DNA of 64,000 bases from JBBRHQ01 sp963738305 (GCA_963738305.1 CAVTVU010000001.1:1-64000), one strand, 5' to 3'; numbered from the stretch's first letter, positions 42,943 to 53,276 are shown. Notes: a model not told the origin generated them from the letters alone. Numbers and translations are program-made.

Positions 42943-43099
42943 CCGGCGGGTGCATGGATGGGAGGGACCCATCCCCGAGCACCCGCCGTGGAGCGCAGGT
43001 GAGTGAATGCCGGCGCGGTGTTGCGCCGGCACATGCATTGTCAGGCGGCGAAGCCGCCGCAAGTCGACCCTGGGTCCCATCCATGACAGGACCCGCCGG
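42943..43099. repeat. Long imperfect palindrome, copy 2 (157 bp) with nested REP unit
   Basis: The left arm CCGGCGGGT–GCATGGATGGGAGGGACCCA and right arm TGGGTCCCATCCATG–ACAGG–ACCCGCCGG pair imperfectly. Relative to copy 1 (34012–34106) the arms correspond closely, but the centre is about 60 bp longer because it contains a REP unit. It lies 17 bp past the rpmA stop, in the rpmA–obgE gap. Confidence 0.7.
43009..43062 (+). repeat. REP-like double hairpin nested in the long palindrome
   Basis: Plus strand: GCCGGCGC / GCGCCGGC around GGTGTT, linker ACATGCATTGTCA, GGCGGC/GCCGCC around GAA, then CGCAAG. Orientation is opposite to the trpC and proB copies. Confidence 0.8.
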
Positions 43100-43116
43100 C
43101 CGGAACGCTTCGTCTC

Positions 43117-43371
43117 TCAGTCTTCAGCCAGAACGCTGATAGTCCGCCCGCGGCGCGCCGGGCTGAAGTCGACGACCCCGGCGCGCGTGGCGAAGATCGT
43201 GTGGTCGCGGCCGAGGCCGGTGCCCTCGCCGGGCCAGAAGCGGGTGCCGCGCTGGCGGACGATGATCTCGCCGCCGTTGACGCGCTGGCCGGCGAAGACC
43301 TTGACCCCGAGCATCTTCGGGTTCGAGTCGCGGCCGTTGCGGCTGGAGCCGAGTCCCTTCTTATGAGCCAT
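43117..43371 (-). CDS. rpmA: 50S ribosomal protein bL27
   Basis: 84 residues: AHKKGLGSSRNGRDSNPKML, GVKVFAGQRVNGGEIIVRQR, GTRFWPGEGTGLGRDHTIFA, then VVDFSPARRGRTISV. The conserved N-terminal residues that reach the peptidyl-transferase centre follow the first Met directly, so no cleaved N-terminal extension is present. The start overlaps the 3' end of the extended rplU by 11 bp. Confidence 0.97.
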   Translation of the reverse strand: MAHKKGLGSSRNGRDSNPKMLGVKVFAGQRVNGGEIIVRQRGTRFWPGEGTGLGRDHTIFATRAGVVDFSPARRGRTISVLAED

Positions 43372-43964
43372 CGCCGTCCTCCTTCTTCGGGGCGGGCTTG
43401 CGGGCCGCCGGCTTCTTCGCCGCCGGCTTCTTCGCGGCCTTGCGGGCAGCCGGCTGTCCCTTCGCGGTCTTCGAAGTTCCGGCGGCCTTCGACTTCGCCT
43501 CGGCCTTCGGCTTCGCCGGGGGCTTCTTGGCCGCCGGCTTCTTCGCCGGCGCCTTGGTCTCGGCCTCCGTGTTCACCTCGGCGCCCGAGGCCTCGGCCTT
43601 CGGCTTTGCTTCCGCCTTGGGCCTATCCTCGGCCTTCTTTGCTGCGGGCTTGCGGCTCAGCATCTTCACCTCGGTGACCTCGAGCCTGGTCAGCTCGGAG
43701 CGGTGGCCGGCCCGCCGCCGGTAGCCCTTCTTCGCCTTGTACTTGAAGATCTTGATCTTCGGTCCGCGCAGGTGCTCGGCGACCGTCGCCTCGACCTTGA
43801 CCTTCTCCAGCGCCGGAACTGTCGGCGACGACGTCGGAGTCGCGGAACATCACCGGGCGCAGGCTGACCTTGGCCCCCTCGTCGTCGGGCAGGCGATCGA
43901 CGAGCAGGGCGGTGCCCTTCTCGACCTTGTACTGCTTGCCTCCGCTTTCGATCACTGCGTACAT
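43361..43964 (-). CDS. rplU: 50S ribosomal protein bL21 with long Lys/Ala-rich tail (one frameshift)
   Basis: The N-terminus YAVIESGGKQYKVEKGTALL and FRDSDVVADS is in one frame; near 43818 the frame shifts and continues ALEKVKVEATVAEHLRGPKI, FKYKAKKGYRRRAGHRSELT, the normal bL21 end. The same frame then runs on for about 100 residues of lysine/alanine/proline repeats (KPAAKK and KPKAEA types), ending KEDGDGS, giving about 200 residues where bL21 is normally about 103. The tail overlaps the rpmA start by 11 bp. It resembles histone-H1-like PAKK tails and probably adds extra RNA binding. Confidence 0.9.
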
Positions 43965-43986
43965 GGTTGTCCCGGGTCGCGGTTCC

Positions 43987-45835
43987 TCAGTCGTCGGATT
44001 TCGCGGCGCGCGAACGGCCTCTACCGCCTCGGCGGCCGCGGCGACGCCTGCCAGAGCCGGAGGATTCTAGCTGCTCGGAGCCGTTCTCCGCCCCGCTCGA
44101 AGCGCCATCGCCGTTGCTCGATTCGACCCCGGGCAGCGAGGCCACCGCCGCCGATCGCTCGACCCGCTCGATCCGCACCAGCTTGCGCTCGCCGACGAAC
44201 GGCGCGCCGCCGCTGACGCTGACGATGTAGGAGTCGACCCGGGCGACGGCGTCGTCCGCGTTGTACATGTGCGGCTCCTCGATCCTGACCAGCACCTCCT
44301 CGCCGACCTTGAACGGCAGCGCCCGCTCCTCGATCTTCGCCCGGCTGCCCGGACTCGATCAGCTCGAAGGTGTCGATCGGCAGCGCCTCGCCGCCCTCGA
44401 AGTGGAACTGCTTGCCGGTCTCGGCCTCGAACTCGGCCAGGCCACTCTCGGGATCGATCAGCTCCGCCGCGACCTTCGGCTGGACCCGGATCAGGAAGGC
44501 CTCCGGCTGGGGTTCTCGGCGACGATGTCGTGCAGCTTGCGCAGGCCCTCCAGCGCCACCGTCTCGGCCGAGAGGACCACGCCCTCTCCCTCGCAGGTCG
44601 GGCAGCGGACGGTGAGGATCTCGCGGACCCCGTCGGTGACGTTCTGGCGGGTCATCTCGACCAGGCCGAGCGGCGAGACCTCGACCACGTAGCTCTTCGA
44701 CTTGTCGGCATCGAGCGCCTTACGCAGGCCCGTGAGGACCTTGTCGCGGTTGCGAGCGCGGGCCATGTCGATGAAGTCGATGACGATGATGCCCCCGATG
44801 TCGCGCAGCCTGCAGCTGGCGCACGGCCTCCTCGGCGGCCTCGGTGTTGACCTTGGTGATCGTCTCCTCGAGGCCGCCCTTGCCGCGGCCCGTGAAGCTG
44901 CCGCTGTTGACGTCGATCACGGTCAGCGCCTCAGCGTAGTCGATGATCAGGTAGCCGCCGGAGGGCAGGTCGACCCGCCGGTTCAGGGTCGAGTTGATCT
45001 CCTCCTCGATCCCGTAGCGCTCGAACAGCGGCTTCGGGTCCTCGTAAAGCTCGACCCCGGAAACCAGCTCCGGCGCGGTGCGCTGGAAGAAGCTGGTGAC
45101 CCGGTCGCGCTGCTTGGGGGAGTCGATGATCGCCTTCTCGAAGTCCTCGAGGAAGACGTCGCGGAGGACTCGGACCGAGAGGTCCGCCTCCTGGAAGACG
45201 AGCGCCGGTGCCTTCACCTCCTCGGTGCGTCGATCGAGCACCTCGTTGAGCTTGTGCAGGTAGCCGATCTCGCGCACGAAGTCGGCCTTCTTGGCGCCGT
45301 GGGCGGCGGTGCGGACGATCAGCCCGCCCGGGCCCTTGTAGGTGCGGTCGACCATCTTGCGCAGCCGGTCGCGCTCCTTGTCGCCGAGCCGGCGGCTGAC
45401 GCCGACGCCGCTGCCCTGGGGGGCGTAGACGAGGTAGCGGCCGGCGATCGAGACGTTCATCGAGAGCCGCGCGCCCTTGGTCTTCAGCGGGTCCTTGACC
45501 ACTTGGACGACGATCTCCTGCCCGGGCTTGATCAGCTCGTCGATGCGCCGGCCCTTGCCGCGGCCGCGCCGCGGTGCCTGCTCGCCCCCGGGAAGGACGA
45601 TCTCGTCGACGTGGAGGAAGCCGTTTCGCTCCAGTCCGATGTCGACGAAGGCGGCCTCCATTCCGGGAAGGACGTTGTCGACCTTCCCCTTGTAGATGTT
45701 GCCGACGATCGAGCGGCGGCCGCGTCGCTCGATGTAGAGCTCGGCCACCTCCCGCTTCGATCCCTGCTTTTTGGCTTCGAGCACGGCCACGCGCGTTTCG
45801 CCGCGGTCCGCGGAAACCAGGATTGTCTTCTTCAT
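43987..45835 (-). CDS. Ribonuclease E/G family endoribonuclease (several frameshifts)
   Basis: Endonuclease for mRNA decay and rRNA processing. The N-terminus KKTILVSADRGETRVAVLEA and the S1 domain (RSIVGNIYKGKVDNVLPGME, AAFVDIGLERNGFLH) lead into the catalytic domain: ALTVIDVNSGSFTG (metal-binding Asp), IVIDFIDMARARNRDKV (second Asp; visible in another frame near 44790) and VRCPTCEGEGVV (zinc link). A glycine/arginine tail (GRRRRGRRGGRGRSRAAKSD) ends it. Frame changes occur near 44805, 44512 and 44350. It precedes rplU by 22 bp, the standard actinobacterial order. Confidence 0.92.
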
Positions 45836-45857
45836 TTACCTCAGCTCAGTTGATGGG

Positions 45858-47055
45858 TCAGTACGCCCACCGGCTCTTCTGGCTGAGTCGCGCTTGCATG
45901 TGGATGCTCTGCAGGATCGCCCACCGCCAGGAAGGTGGCGAGGACGGAGGAGCCTCCGTAGCTCATCAGCGGCAATGGGATGCCGGTGATGGGCATGATC
46001 CCGAGGCTCATCCCAACGTTGACGAAGACCTGGAACATCAGCATGGCGGCGAGGCCGCCCGCGACCAGGGTCCCGTACAAGTTCTTTGAGAGCGTCACAA
46101 TCCGCAGCGCCCGCCAGATGAGCAGGGCGTATAGGAACAGGACGAACGCGGCCCCCATGAACCCATAGCGCTCCCCGATCACCGCGAAGATGAAGTCGGT
46201 GTGGCGCTCGGGCACGAAGTCGAGCCGGGTCTGGGTGGCCCGATCGCCGCGGCCGGTCTTCTGACCGGAGCCGATGGCGATCTTGGCCTGATTCTGTTGG
46301 TAGCCGGCGTCGCTTGGGTCCGCGCTGGGATGCAGAAAAGATGTAAGCCTTTCCTCCTGGTAGCCCTTCAGCACAGGCGTGCCGATCATCGGGGCGACCA
46401 CGAGTACGACAGTGACGATAGCGATCAAGCCGGCGCCGATGGCTACGAAGTGCGTCCAGCGGATCCCGGCGAAGTACATGATCGAGAGCGTGATCACCCC
46501 GTAGACGAGCGAGGTGCCGAGGTCTGGCTGCAGGAAAACCAGGGCCGCCGGAGCCAGCCCGAGGAAGAGGTAGCGGGCGGTGCGCTGCACCTCCGAGCCC
46601 CGCCTGGCGCCGTCGATCACGAATCCCGCCAGGGCGAGTGCCAGCAGCACCTTGCCCAGCTCGGAGGGCTGGAAGCTGAAGAAGGGCAGGTCGAAGGAGC
46701 GCCGCGAGCCGCGGGCGGCGAAGCCGAAGACGAAGACCAGCGAGACGCTGAGGCAGAGGAACGTGTAGATCCCGACCCGCAGCTCGCGGAAGCGCGAGTA
46801 GTCGATCCGGGTCAACAGCGCCATGCCCAGGATCCCGAGGCCGGCATAGATCGCCTGGCGCTCGACGTAGTAGTAGCGGTCGCCCGGAACGTCGCCCAGC
46901 GTCGCCTGGGCGAGCGTGAAGATGCTGAAGCCGACCAGGGCAATGGCCGCCAGTGCCATCGGGCCGTCGACGTAGGGCAGCCCCAGCCGCTCGGCGATGC
47001 TGGGCCGGGTGGTGAAGGGCTCCGGGCGGGAGCGGGCTGCGCGGGTCGCGTACAT
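45858..47055 (-). CDS. rodA: SEDS peptidoglycan polymerase RodA (frameshift at C-terminus)
   Basis: The elongasome glycosyltransferase, about 400 residues with ten hydrophobic segments. Signatures are SFQPSELGKVLLALALAGFV, FLQPDLGTSLVYGVITLSIM, ERHTDFIFAVIGERYGFMG and GIPLPLMSYGGSSVLATFLA. After that the frame changes near 45920; the restored end LQSIHMQARLSQKSRWAY and TGA at 45858 is more plausible than the read-through. Start ATG at 47055 shares one base with the PBP2 stop (TGATG), so the polymerase and its transpeptidase partner are co-translated. Confidence 0.93.
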
Positions 47056-48926
47056 CAGCCCGGGCTGCCCCCGTTGGGGCCGGCCGAGCCGGTGGTGTGC
47101 TTGCCGTAGTAGGCGGAGAGGATCTGCAGGGCCGCCGGCGCGGCCGAGTCGGCGCCGAAGCCGCCCCGCTCGATCGTCACCGCGGTGACGATCTTCGGGT
47201 TGGGGTAGGGCGAGAGCACGATGTACCAGGACTGGTCTGGGTTGGGGGGCCTCTGCGCTGTGCCGGTCTTGCCCGCGACCGGAATCGGGAAGCCGCCGAA
47301 GACCCCGTAGGAGGTGCCGCCGGGAGCCTGGGCGGCTTCGTGCAGGCCCTCGAGGATCACCGAGCGGTAGGTGGGGTTGACGTGGACGTGGCGCCGCGGT
47401 CCGGGGTCGATCTCCTGCACGACGCGTCCGGCCGCATCGTCGACCTCCATGCCGACGTGGGGAGTGACCACCGTGCCGCCGTTGCCGACGGTGGCGTAGG
47501 CGATCGCCATCTGTAGCGGGTTGGTCTGCAGGTCGGTCTGGCCGGTGGCGAGCTGGATGTTGTCGCCCGCCGACCAGGGCCGATCGGTGAGCCCCTTCTT
47601 GTAGAGGCGGTTTCGCCACTTCTGGGTCGGCAGCAGCCCGTCGACCTGCTCGGGCAGGTCGAGGCCGCTGGGCCGCCCGATCCCCAGGACGTGCGCCCAG
47701 TGCTGCAGGGCGCCGGTGTCCCACATCTTCAGGCCGAGTGTGTAGAAGAAGACGTCGGAGGAGACCTGCAGGGCCGGCACCAGCGTGAGGGCGCCGTAGG
47801 AGGCGCCGCCGGCGTTCTGGAAGGACTCCCCGCCCACCGTCAGCACCCCGCCGTCGACAATCGTCGTCGAGGGAGTGATGACGCCGCTGTTGAGCGCGGC
47901 CATCGAGGTGATCAGCTTGAACGTCGAGCCCGTTGGGTAGAGCCCCTGGGAGGCGCGGTCGGTGAGCGGCGCCGAGACCGGGTCGCGGTAGAGCGCGTTC
48001 ACCTGGGCCTGAGTCATCGGGCGGGTGAACACGGTCGGGTCAAAGGTCGGGTAGGAGCCCATCCCGAGGATCTGGCCGTTGTGGATGTTCATCGTCACGA
48101 ACCCACCCGGCAAGCCCCGCGCCGCCAGCGCCGCCTCTCCGGCAGCCTGAACGGTCGGGTCGATCGTCAGCTTCAGGTTGTCGCCGGGCTCTGGCGGCGT
48201 ATTGCTGAGCTGTCCGCCCGGAGTGGGGACGCCAAGCGAGTCCACCTGGTTCTTGATCAGCCCCGGGATCCCGCGCAGGTAGCGATCATAGGTGTACTCG
48301 ACGCCGCCCTTGCCGATCACGTCGCCGGGCTTCAGGCCGCGGTAGCGGGGCTCCTTCAGCTCGTCGGAGTTGATCTCGCCGATGCTGCCGACGATGTGGG
48401 CGGCGAGGGTGGCCTTCGGATAGCGCCGGATGTAGACGGAGGCAATCTCAACTCCGGGAAAGTCGGCGCGATTCTCCTGCAGGTAGTAGACAAGCGTGTG
48501 GCCGACGTCCTGGCGGAGCGTCACCGGGGCGGTCCCCGAGACCTTGATCCCGTCGCGCAGGGTCCTGCGCACCTTGCGCAGCGAGCTGTGTGTGAGCTGG
48601 GCGAGGCGGGCCAGCTCCCGCCGGCGCTCGGCCGGGTCGGCAGGGAGCTTCTGGGGTGCGACCTGAAGGGCGAGCGAGGTGCGGTTGCCGACGAGCACGC
48701 CACCGCTGCGGTCCATGACCTCCCCGCGGGGGGCCGGGACGCGGATCTCACGGGTGCGGTTGTTGTTCGCCTCGGCCAGGTACTTATCGCCCGAGAGCAC
48801 CTGCAGGAACCAGAGGCGGAAGAAGATCACCGCGAACAGGACCAGCCCGAAGGCGCCCATGATCGCGACGCGCAGGGCGAGGCCTGTGTTGAGCTGTGGG
48901 CGCCTCTCGTCGGAGCGGATGTACAT
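47055..48926 (-). CDS. mrdA: Penicillin-binding protein 2 (elongasome transpeptidase)
   Basis: Class B PBP, 623 residues. One membrane anchor (about 18–42), the dimerisation/pedestal domain with APRGEVMDRSGGVLVGN, then the transpeptidase motifs: Ser334-x-x-Lys337 (YPTGSTFKLITS), Ser389-Ser-Asp (VSSDVFFYTLG) and Lys553-Thr-Gly (VAGKTGTAQRP). It cross-links glycan made by RodA. The gene precedes rodA with a one-base overlap and follows mreD by 14 bp. Confidence 0.95.
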   Translation of the reverse strand: MYIRSDERRPQLNTGLALRVAIMGAFGLVLFAVIFFRLWFLQVLSGDKYLAEANNNRTREIRVPAPRGEVMDRSGGVLVGNRTSLALQVAPQKLPADPAERRRELARLAQLTHSSLRKVRRTLRDGIKVSGTAPVTLRQDVGHTLVYYLQENRADFPGVEIASVYIRRYPKATLAAHIVGSIGEINSDELKEPRYRGLKPGDVIGKGGVEYTYDRYLRGIPGLIKNQVDSLGVPTPGGQLSNTPPEPGDNLKLTIDPTVQAAGEAALAARGLPGGFVTMNIHNGQILGMGSYPTFDPTVFTRPMTQAQVNALYRDPVSAPLTDRASQGLYPTGSTFKLITSMAALNSGVITPSTTIVDGGVLTVGGESFQNAGGASYGALTLVPALQVSSDVFFYTLGLKMWDTGALQHWAHVLGIGRPSGLDLPEQVDGLLPTQKWRNRLYKKGLTDRPWSAGDNIQLATGQTDLQTNPLQMAIAYATVGNGGTVVTPHVGMEVDDAAGRVVQEIDPGPRRHVHVNPTYRSVILEGLHEAAQAPGGTSYGVFGGFPIPVAGKTGTAQRPPNPDQSWYIVLSPYPNPKIVTAVTIERGGFGADSAAPAALQILSAYYGKHTTGSAGPNGGSPG

Positions 48927-48940
48927 CAGATCACCGCTCC

Positions 48941-49492
48941 TCAGGCTCCCAGAACGGTCGGGCCCGGCGTGCGGCGGCGCACCGCGCGCTCCGTGATCAG
49001 GGCCGGTCGCAGGATCCGGCGGATGCCGATGAAGATCGGCCAGCCGAGGAAGAAGGCGTAGATGCTCTTGACGAGCACATCACGGATCACCAGCAGGCTC
49101 AGCGGCGCGTCCACCCCGAGCAGCAGCTGGATGGCGCCGAACCCGAGCTCGGCGAGGAGGGTGAGCCCCATGCAGAGCAACGGCGCCGTCAGCGAGCTGG
49201 TGATGTCGAAGCGCTCCCGATAGAGGCCGGCGAGGTAGCCGACCGAAAGCAGCACGAGGGAGGTGGCCCCCAGCGGCGCGACCAGCAGGCAGTCGATCAG
49301 CAGCCCGACCGAGAAGCCGCTGACCGCCCCGGTCATGCTCCCGCCGAGCAGGCCCAGCGAGACGACCAGCGCCGGCAGGATGTCCGGGCTGGTGTGGAGC
49401 AGCTCGACCTGGGAGAAGAAGGAGAGCTGCAGGAGGAGCGCCGCGAAGACGATCAGGACCAGGCGAACGAGGATCTTCGGGGTGACGATCAT
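48941..49492 (-). CDS. mreD: Rod-shape protein MreD
   Basis: 183-residue membrane protein with about five hydrophobic segments (ILVRLVLIVFAALLLQLSFF at the start, then SPDILPALVVSLGLLGGSMT). The family-typical GAVSGFSVGLLIDCLLVAPL, rich in glycine and with an Asp, is present. Its ATG shares one base with the mreC stop (TGATG). Identification rests on topology and position between mreC and PBP2. Confidence 0.9.
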   Translation of the reverse strand: MIVTPKILVRLVLIVFAALLLQLSFFSQVELLHTSPDILPALVVSLGLLGGSMTGAVSGFSVGLLIDCLLVAPLGATSLVLLSVGYLAGLYRERFDITSSLTAPLLCMGLTLLAELGFGAIQLLLGVDAPLSLLVIRDVLVKSIYAFFLGWPIFIGIRRILRPALITERAVRRRTPGPTVLGA

Positions 49493-50331
49493 CAGCGGCT
49501 GCCGCCGGTCAGGACCTGGAGCAGCTCGAGCTGGCGCATGTCGGCGAAGGGCCGCATGTGCACAGTCTGGCTCGCCTCCTGCTCGGCGATCGAGGCCTCG
49601 GTTATCTGCCCGACCGGGATGTTGGGCGGGAACCGCGAGGAGAGGCCCTGGCCCCGCCAGCCGGCGGTGACCACCGTCTGGCCCTTCCCGACCCGCTTGG
49701 AGGAGTCGAGGAAGTCGATCGAGAGGTCCTCGGGGTTGCCGATCTCTGGCCTGATCACGCCCTGGACGCCGCTCGGGACGACCTTGCCGGTGACGGCGCT
49801 CTGCGGGTCGGTGATCAGCCTCACCTGGGCAGTCGAGCCCGTCACCGAGGCGACCGAGCCGACCAGGCCGTCGCCGTTGATCACCGGGTCGTCGAGGCGA
49901 ACACCGTCGCCGGTCCCAACGTCGATCGTCACGCTCGAGTACCAGATGGTCGGTGAGCGGGCGATCACCCGCCCGGTGACGGTGTCATAGCCGGAGGGGA
50001 TGTCGGCCCGCAGGCCGGCCAGCTTGCGGAGCTGCGCGTTCTCCTGCAGCGCCGCCTCGCCGCCTGCCACCTGCCGGCGGAGCTGCTGTACCTGCGTCCT
50101 CAGGCGGTCGTTCTCGCCCCGAGCGTCAAAGGTCTCGTCGACCCAGTTGACGAGGTCGCGGGCGGGCTTGAGCGCCCGGTCGGCGACGTCCTGGAGGGGG
50201 CCGAAGACCGTGCTGACGCCTCGCTGGAAGCCGCCCGTCGTCTGGGCGTATGTGGCGGTCAGCAGCACGAAGGAGCTGATGACCAGAAGGGCCAGCACCG
50301 CCCTACGGCGGCGAACTTGCTTTCGGTACAC
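49492..50331 (-). CDS. mreC: Rod-shape protein MreC
   Basis: 279 residues. An N-terminal anchor (RRRRAVLALLVISSFVLLTA), a coiled coil (about residues 70–105, ENDRLRTQVQQLRRQVAGGE) and two beta-barrel domains with VTGRVIARSPTIWYSSVTID, DGLVGSVASVTGSTAQVRL and GKGQTVVTAGWRGQGLSSRF. MreC links cytoplasmic MreB to PBP2. GTG start at 50331, 38 bp after mreB. Confidence 0.94.
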   Translation of the reverse strand: MYRKQVRRRRAVLALLVISSFVLLTATYAQTTGGFQRGVSTVFGPLQDVADRALKPARDLVNWVDETFDARGENDRLRTQVQQLRRQVAGGEAALQENAQLRKLAGLRADIPSGYDTVTGRVIARSPTIWYSSVTIDVGTGDGVRLDDPVINGDGLVGSVASVTGSTAQVRLITDPQSAVTGKVVPSGVQGVIRPEIGNPEDLSIDFLDSSKRVGKGQTVVTAGWRGQGLSSRFPPNIPVGQITEASIAEQEASQTVHMRPFADMRQLELLQVLTGGSR

Positions 50332-50369
50332 GGTTACGACCTAAGTTTGAGGCTCGGGTTGAAGGCGAG

Positions 50370-51416
<1,047 letters not shown>

Positions 51417-51521
51417 GGTGGGGGTTGTATCGCTGCGATGGGTGAGGTCCGTGCTCTCCGGGCCGGCGGACGTCGCCGGCGGATCGCCGGGTGTTGCGGG
51501 TATCGGGGCGAAGCGCGGCCC

Positions 51522-51549
51522 AGTCTAGCGAACCATCGGGGGTGCCCAA
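51522..51549 (-). promoter_or_regulatory. Promoter of the mreBCD–mrdA–rodA operon
   Basis: Minus-strand TTGGGC (51544–51549) and TAGACT (51522–51527) are separated by 16 bp, the best sigma-70-type pair in the window. The start codon is about 105 bp further, so this transcript has a leader. Confidence 0.55.
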
Positions 51550-51564
51550 ATTGCGGCTTTTCGG

Positions 51565-51578
51565 GTGTCGATCGACAC
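51565..51578. promoter_or_regulatory. 14-bp perfect palindrome GTGTCGATCGACAC upstream of the mre promoter
   Basis: A perfect inverted repeat 15 bp upstream of the −35 box and 2 bp past the maf stop. Likely a dimeric regulator site; the regulator is unknown. Confidence 0.45.
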
Positions 51579-51580
51579 TT

Positions 51581-52126
51581 TCAGGGGCCCAGTTCAGGCG
51601 CCAGCTCGAGCAGCAGCCCCACCGGCAGTCCGATCACGTTCGCGATGTCGCCCTCGACCGTGGCGACGAGCGTGGACCCCAGCCCTTGGACCGCGTATCC
51701 CCCCGCCCGCTCGCGCCACTCGCCCGAGGCCAGGTAGCGCTCCAGCTCATCGTCGCCGATCTCGCGAAAGGTGACCCATGAGGAGCGGCTGCCGGTGCGC
51801 TCCTGCCCCTCCCCCGGTCCGAGCAGCGCCAGGCCGCTGAGCACCTCGTGCGTGCGGCCGGAGAGCAGGCGCAGGAACTTCCGTGCCGCCGCCACTTCCC
51901 CGGGCTTGCCGAGTGCCCGGCCATCAATCACCACGTCGGTGTCGCAGCCGATCACAAGTCGGCCCGGTGCGGCCACCGCCCTGGCCTTGCGCAGCGCGTT
52001 CTCGGGGACCTCCGCTGCCGGGTCCCCTCCGCTCAGCTCCTCGATGTCGGCCGGAGCCGCCTCGAAGGAGATGCCAAGTCGGCCGAGGATCTCCCGGCGC
52101 TGGGGCGAGCGGGAGGCAAGGATCAC
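51581..52126 (-). CDS. Maf-family nucleoside triphosphate pyrophosphatase
   Basis: Hydrolyses non-canonical or excess NTPs (dTTP/UTP in characterised members). 181 residues: ILASRSPQRREILGRLGISF, DIEELSGGDPAAEVPENALR, LVIGCDTDVVIDGRALGKPG (the Asp-containing loop) and SGEWRERAGGYAVQGLGSTL with the catalytic region, ending GDIANVIGLPVGLL. GTG start at 52126. It follows ndk by 32 bp, pairing two nucleotide-pool enzymes. Confidence 0.94.
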   Translation of the reverse strand: MILASRSPQRREILGRLGISFEAAPADIEELSGGDPAAEVPENALRKARAVAAPGRLVIGCDTDVVIDGRALGKPGEVAAARKFLRLLSGRTHEVLSGLALLGPGEGQERTGSRSSWVTFREIGDDELERYLASGEWRERAGGYAVQGLGSTLVATVEGDIANVIGLPVGLLLELAPELGP

Positions 52127-52158
52127 CTGCGCCCGATTCCCTGCTGCGCCGGGTGGGT

Positions 52159-52566
52159 CTAGGTCAGCTCCGGGAACCAGATCCCGATCTCACGCGCCGC
52201 CGACTCGTCGGAGTCCGACCCGTGGACCATGTTGAAGGTGACCTCGAGGGCGAAGTCGCCGCGGATCGAGCCCGGCGCCGCCTCCACCGGGTTGGTGGCG
52301 CCGATCAGCTGCCGCGCCGCGGTCACCGCCTCCGGGCCCTCGAGCACCGCGGCGACCAGCGGGCCCCCGGTAATGAACTCGACCAGCTCACCGAAGAACG
52401 GCTTTTCGGAGTGCTCGGCGTAGTGCTCGTTGGCGATCGAGGTGTCGGCCGTCATCAGCGTCAGCGCCACGATCCGCAGTCCCTTGCGCTCGAAGCGCGC
52501 CAACAGCTCGCCAGTCAGGGCGCGCCCGAATGCGTCGGGCTTGATCAGGATCAGGGTGCGCGACAT
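52159..52566 (-). CDS. ndk: Nucleoside diphosphate kinase
   Basis: 135 residues: RTLILIKPDAFGRALTGELL, YAEHSEKPFFGELVEFITGG, GPLVAAVLEGPEAV and the catalytic histidine in FNMVHGSDSDESAAREI, ending IWFPEL. The ATG at 52566 shares a base with the stop of the preceding membrane protein (TGATG). ndk–folC–valS adjacency is classical, but here an accessory block separates them. Confidence 0.96.
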   Translation of the reverse strand: MSRTLILIKPDAFGRALTGELLARFERKGLRIVALTLMTADTSIANEHYAEHSEKPFFGELVEFITGGPLVAAVLEGPEAVTAARQLIGATNPVEAAPGSIRGDFALEVTFNMVHGSDSDESAAREIGIWFPELT

Positions 52567-53276
52567 CAGCTCTTGTTCTTGGGCGTCTGGCGCGACGCTG
52601 CGCTCTGGGACTTCGACCGGCGCGAGGGGGGCCGCGGCTCGCTCGCCTTGGCGCGATCGGGCGGGGAGTCGGCTCCGTCCGCGTTCGCCGGGGCGGCAGG
52701 CTCCTTGCGCCGCCCTCGCCGCCTGGCCTTCGCATCGGGGCGGGCCTCGGCCGGCTGGGCCCGCTCCCCGCGCTGCGGCTCCTGGGCCGAGGCGCCCTTC
52801 CGCGGCGCGGCGGCGCGCTGCTGGCGGGCCCTCGCCGGCAGCTCCGCCTCGCAATAGGGGCAGAGCGCCCAGCGCGGATCAACCGGCTTGCCGCAGGTTG
52901 GGCAGGGGTCCTTGAGACGGCGCTGGCAGTGAGGGCAGCGGAGGTAGTTCTTCTCGACCGGGTACTCGCAGTTGGGGCAGGACAGCTCCGCAAGCTGGCG
53001 CACCCGCAGCGCCGAGGCCTTCATCTCGAGGTCGCGCTCCCGCGCGTCCTCGATGAACTCCGGCGGCCGAACGATCACGTAGACGATCGTGCCGATGTAG
53101 GGAAACAGCGACGCGGCGGTGGCGCACGCGACCAGCACCGGGTCCGAGATCCGCCGACGAGCGTCGAGGAACGTGTAGGCGATCAGCGCCAGCCAGACGA
53201 CCACGAGCATCAGCACGAAGAGGCTGACCGCGAGGTTGAGCCCGTTGTTGGTGATGCCGAAGATGGCTACTGGCAT
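52566..53276 (-). CDS. Membrane-anchored double zinc-ribbon protein with basic tail
   Basis: 236 residues. Two hydrophobic segments (about residues 14–34 and 44–65) are followed by a helical stretch and two CxxC–CxxC zinc ribbons: CPNCEYPVEKNYLRCPHC and CPTCGKPVDPRWALCPYC. The last 80 residues are Arg/Ala/Pro/Lys-rich and disordered-looking. Similar zinc-ribbon membrane proteins often accompany ndk in actinobacteria, but no function is known. The ATG at 53276 is chosen because it directly precedes the first membrane segment. Confidence 0.8.
   Translation of the reverse strand: MPVAIFGITNNGLNLAVSLFVLMLVVVWLALIAYTFLDARRRISDPVLVACATAASLFPYIGTIVYVIVRPPEFIEDARERDLEMKASALRVRQLAELSCPNCEYPVEKNYLRCPHCQRRLKDPCPTCGKPVDPRWALCPYCEAELPARARQQRAAAPRKGASAQEPQRGERAQPAEARPDAKARRRGRRKEPAAPANADGADSPPDRAKASEPRPPSRRSKSQSAASRQTPKNKS

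Noticed and set aside
43361..43669. Separate histone-like gene in the rplU region
   Set aside because: The frame is continuous with the corrected bL21 C-terminus and has no independent start or promoter.
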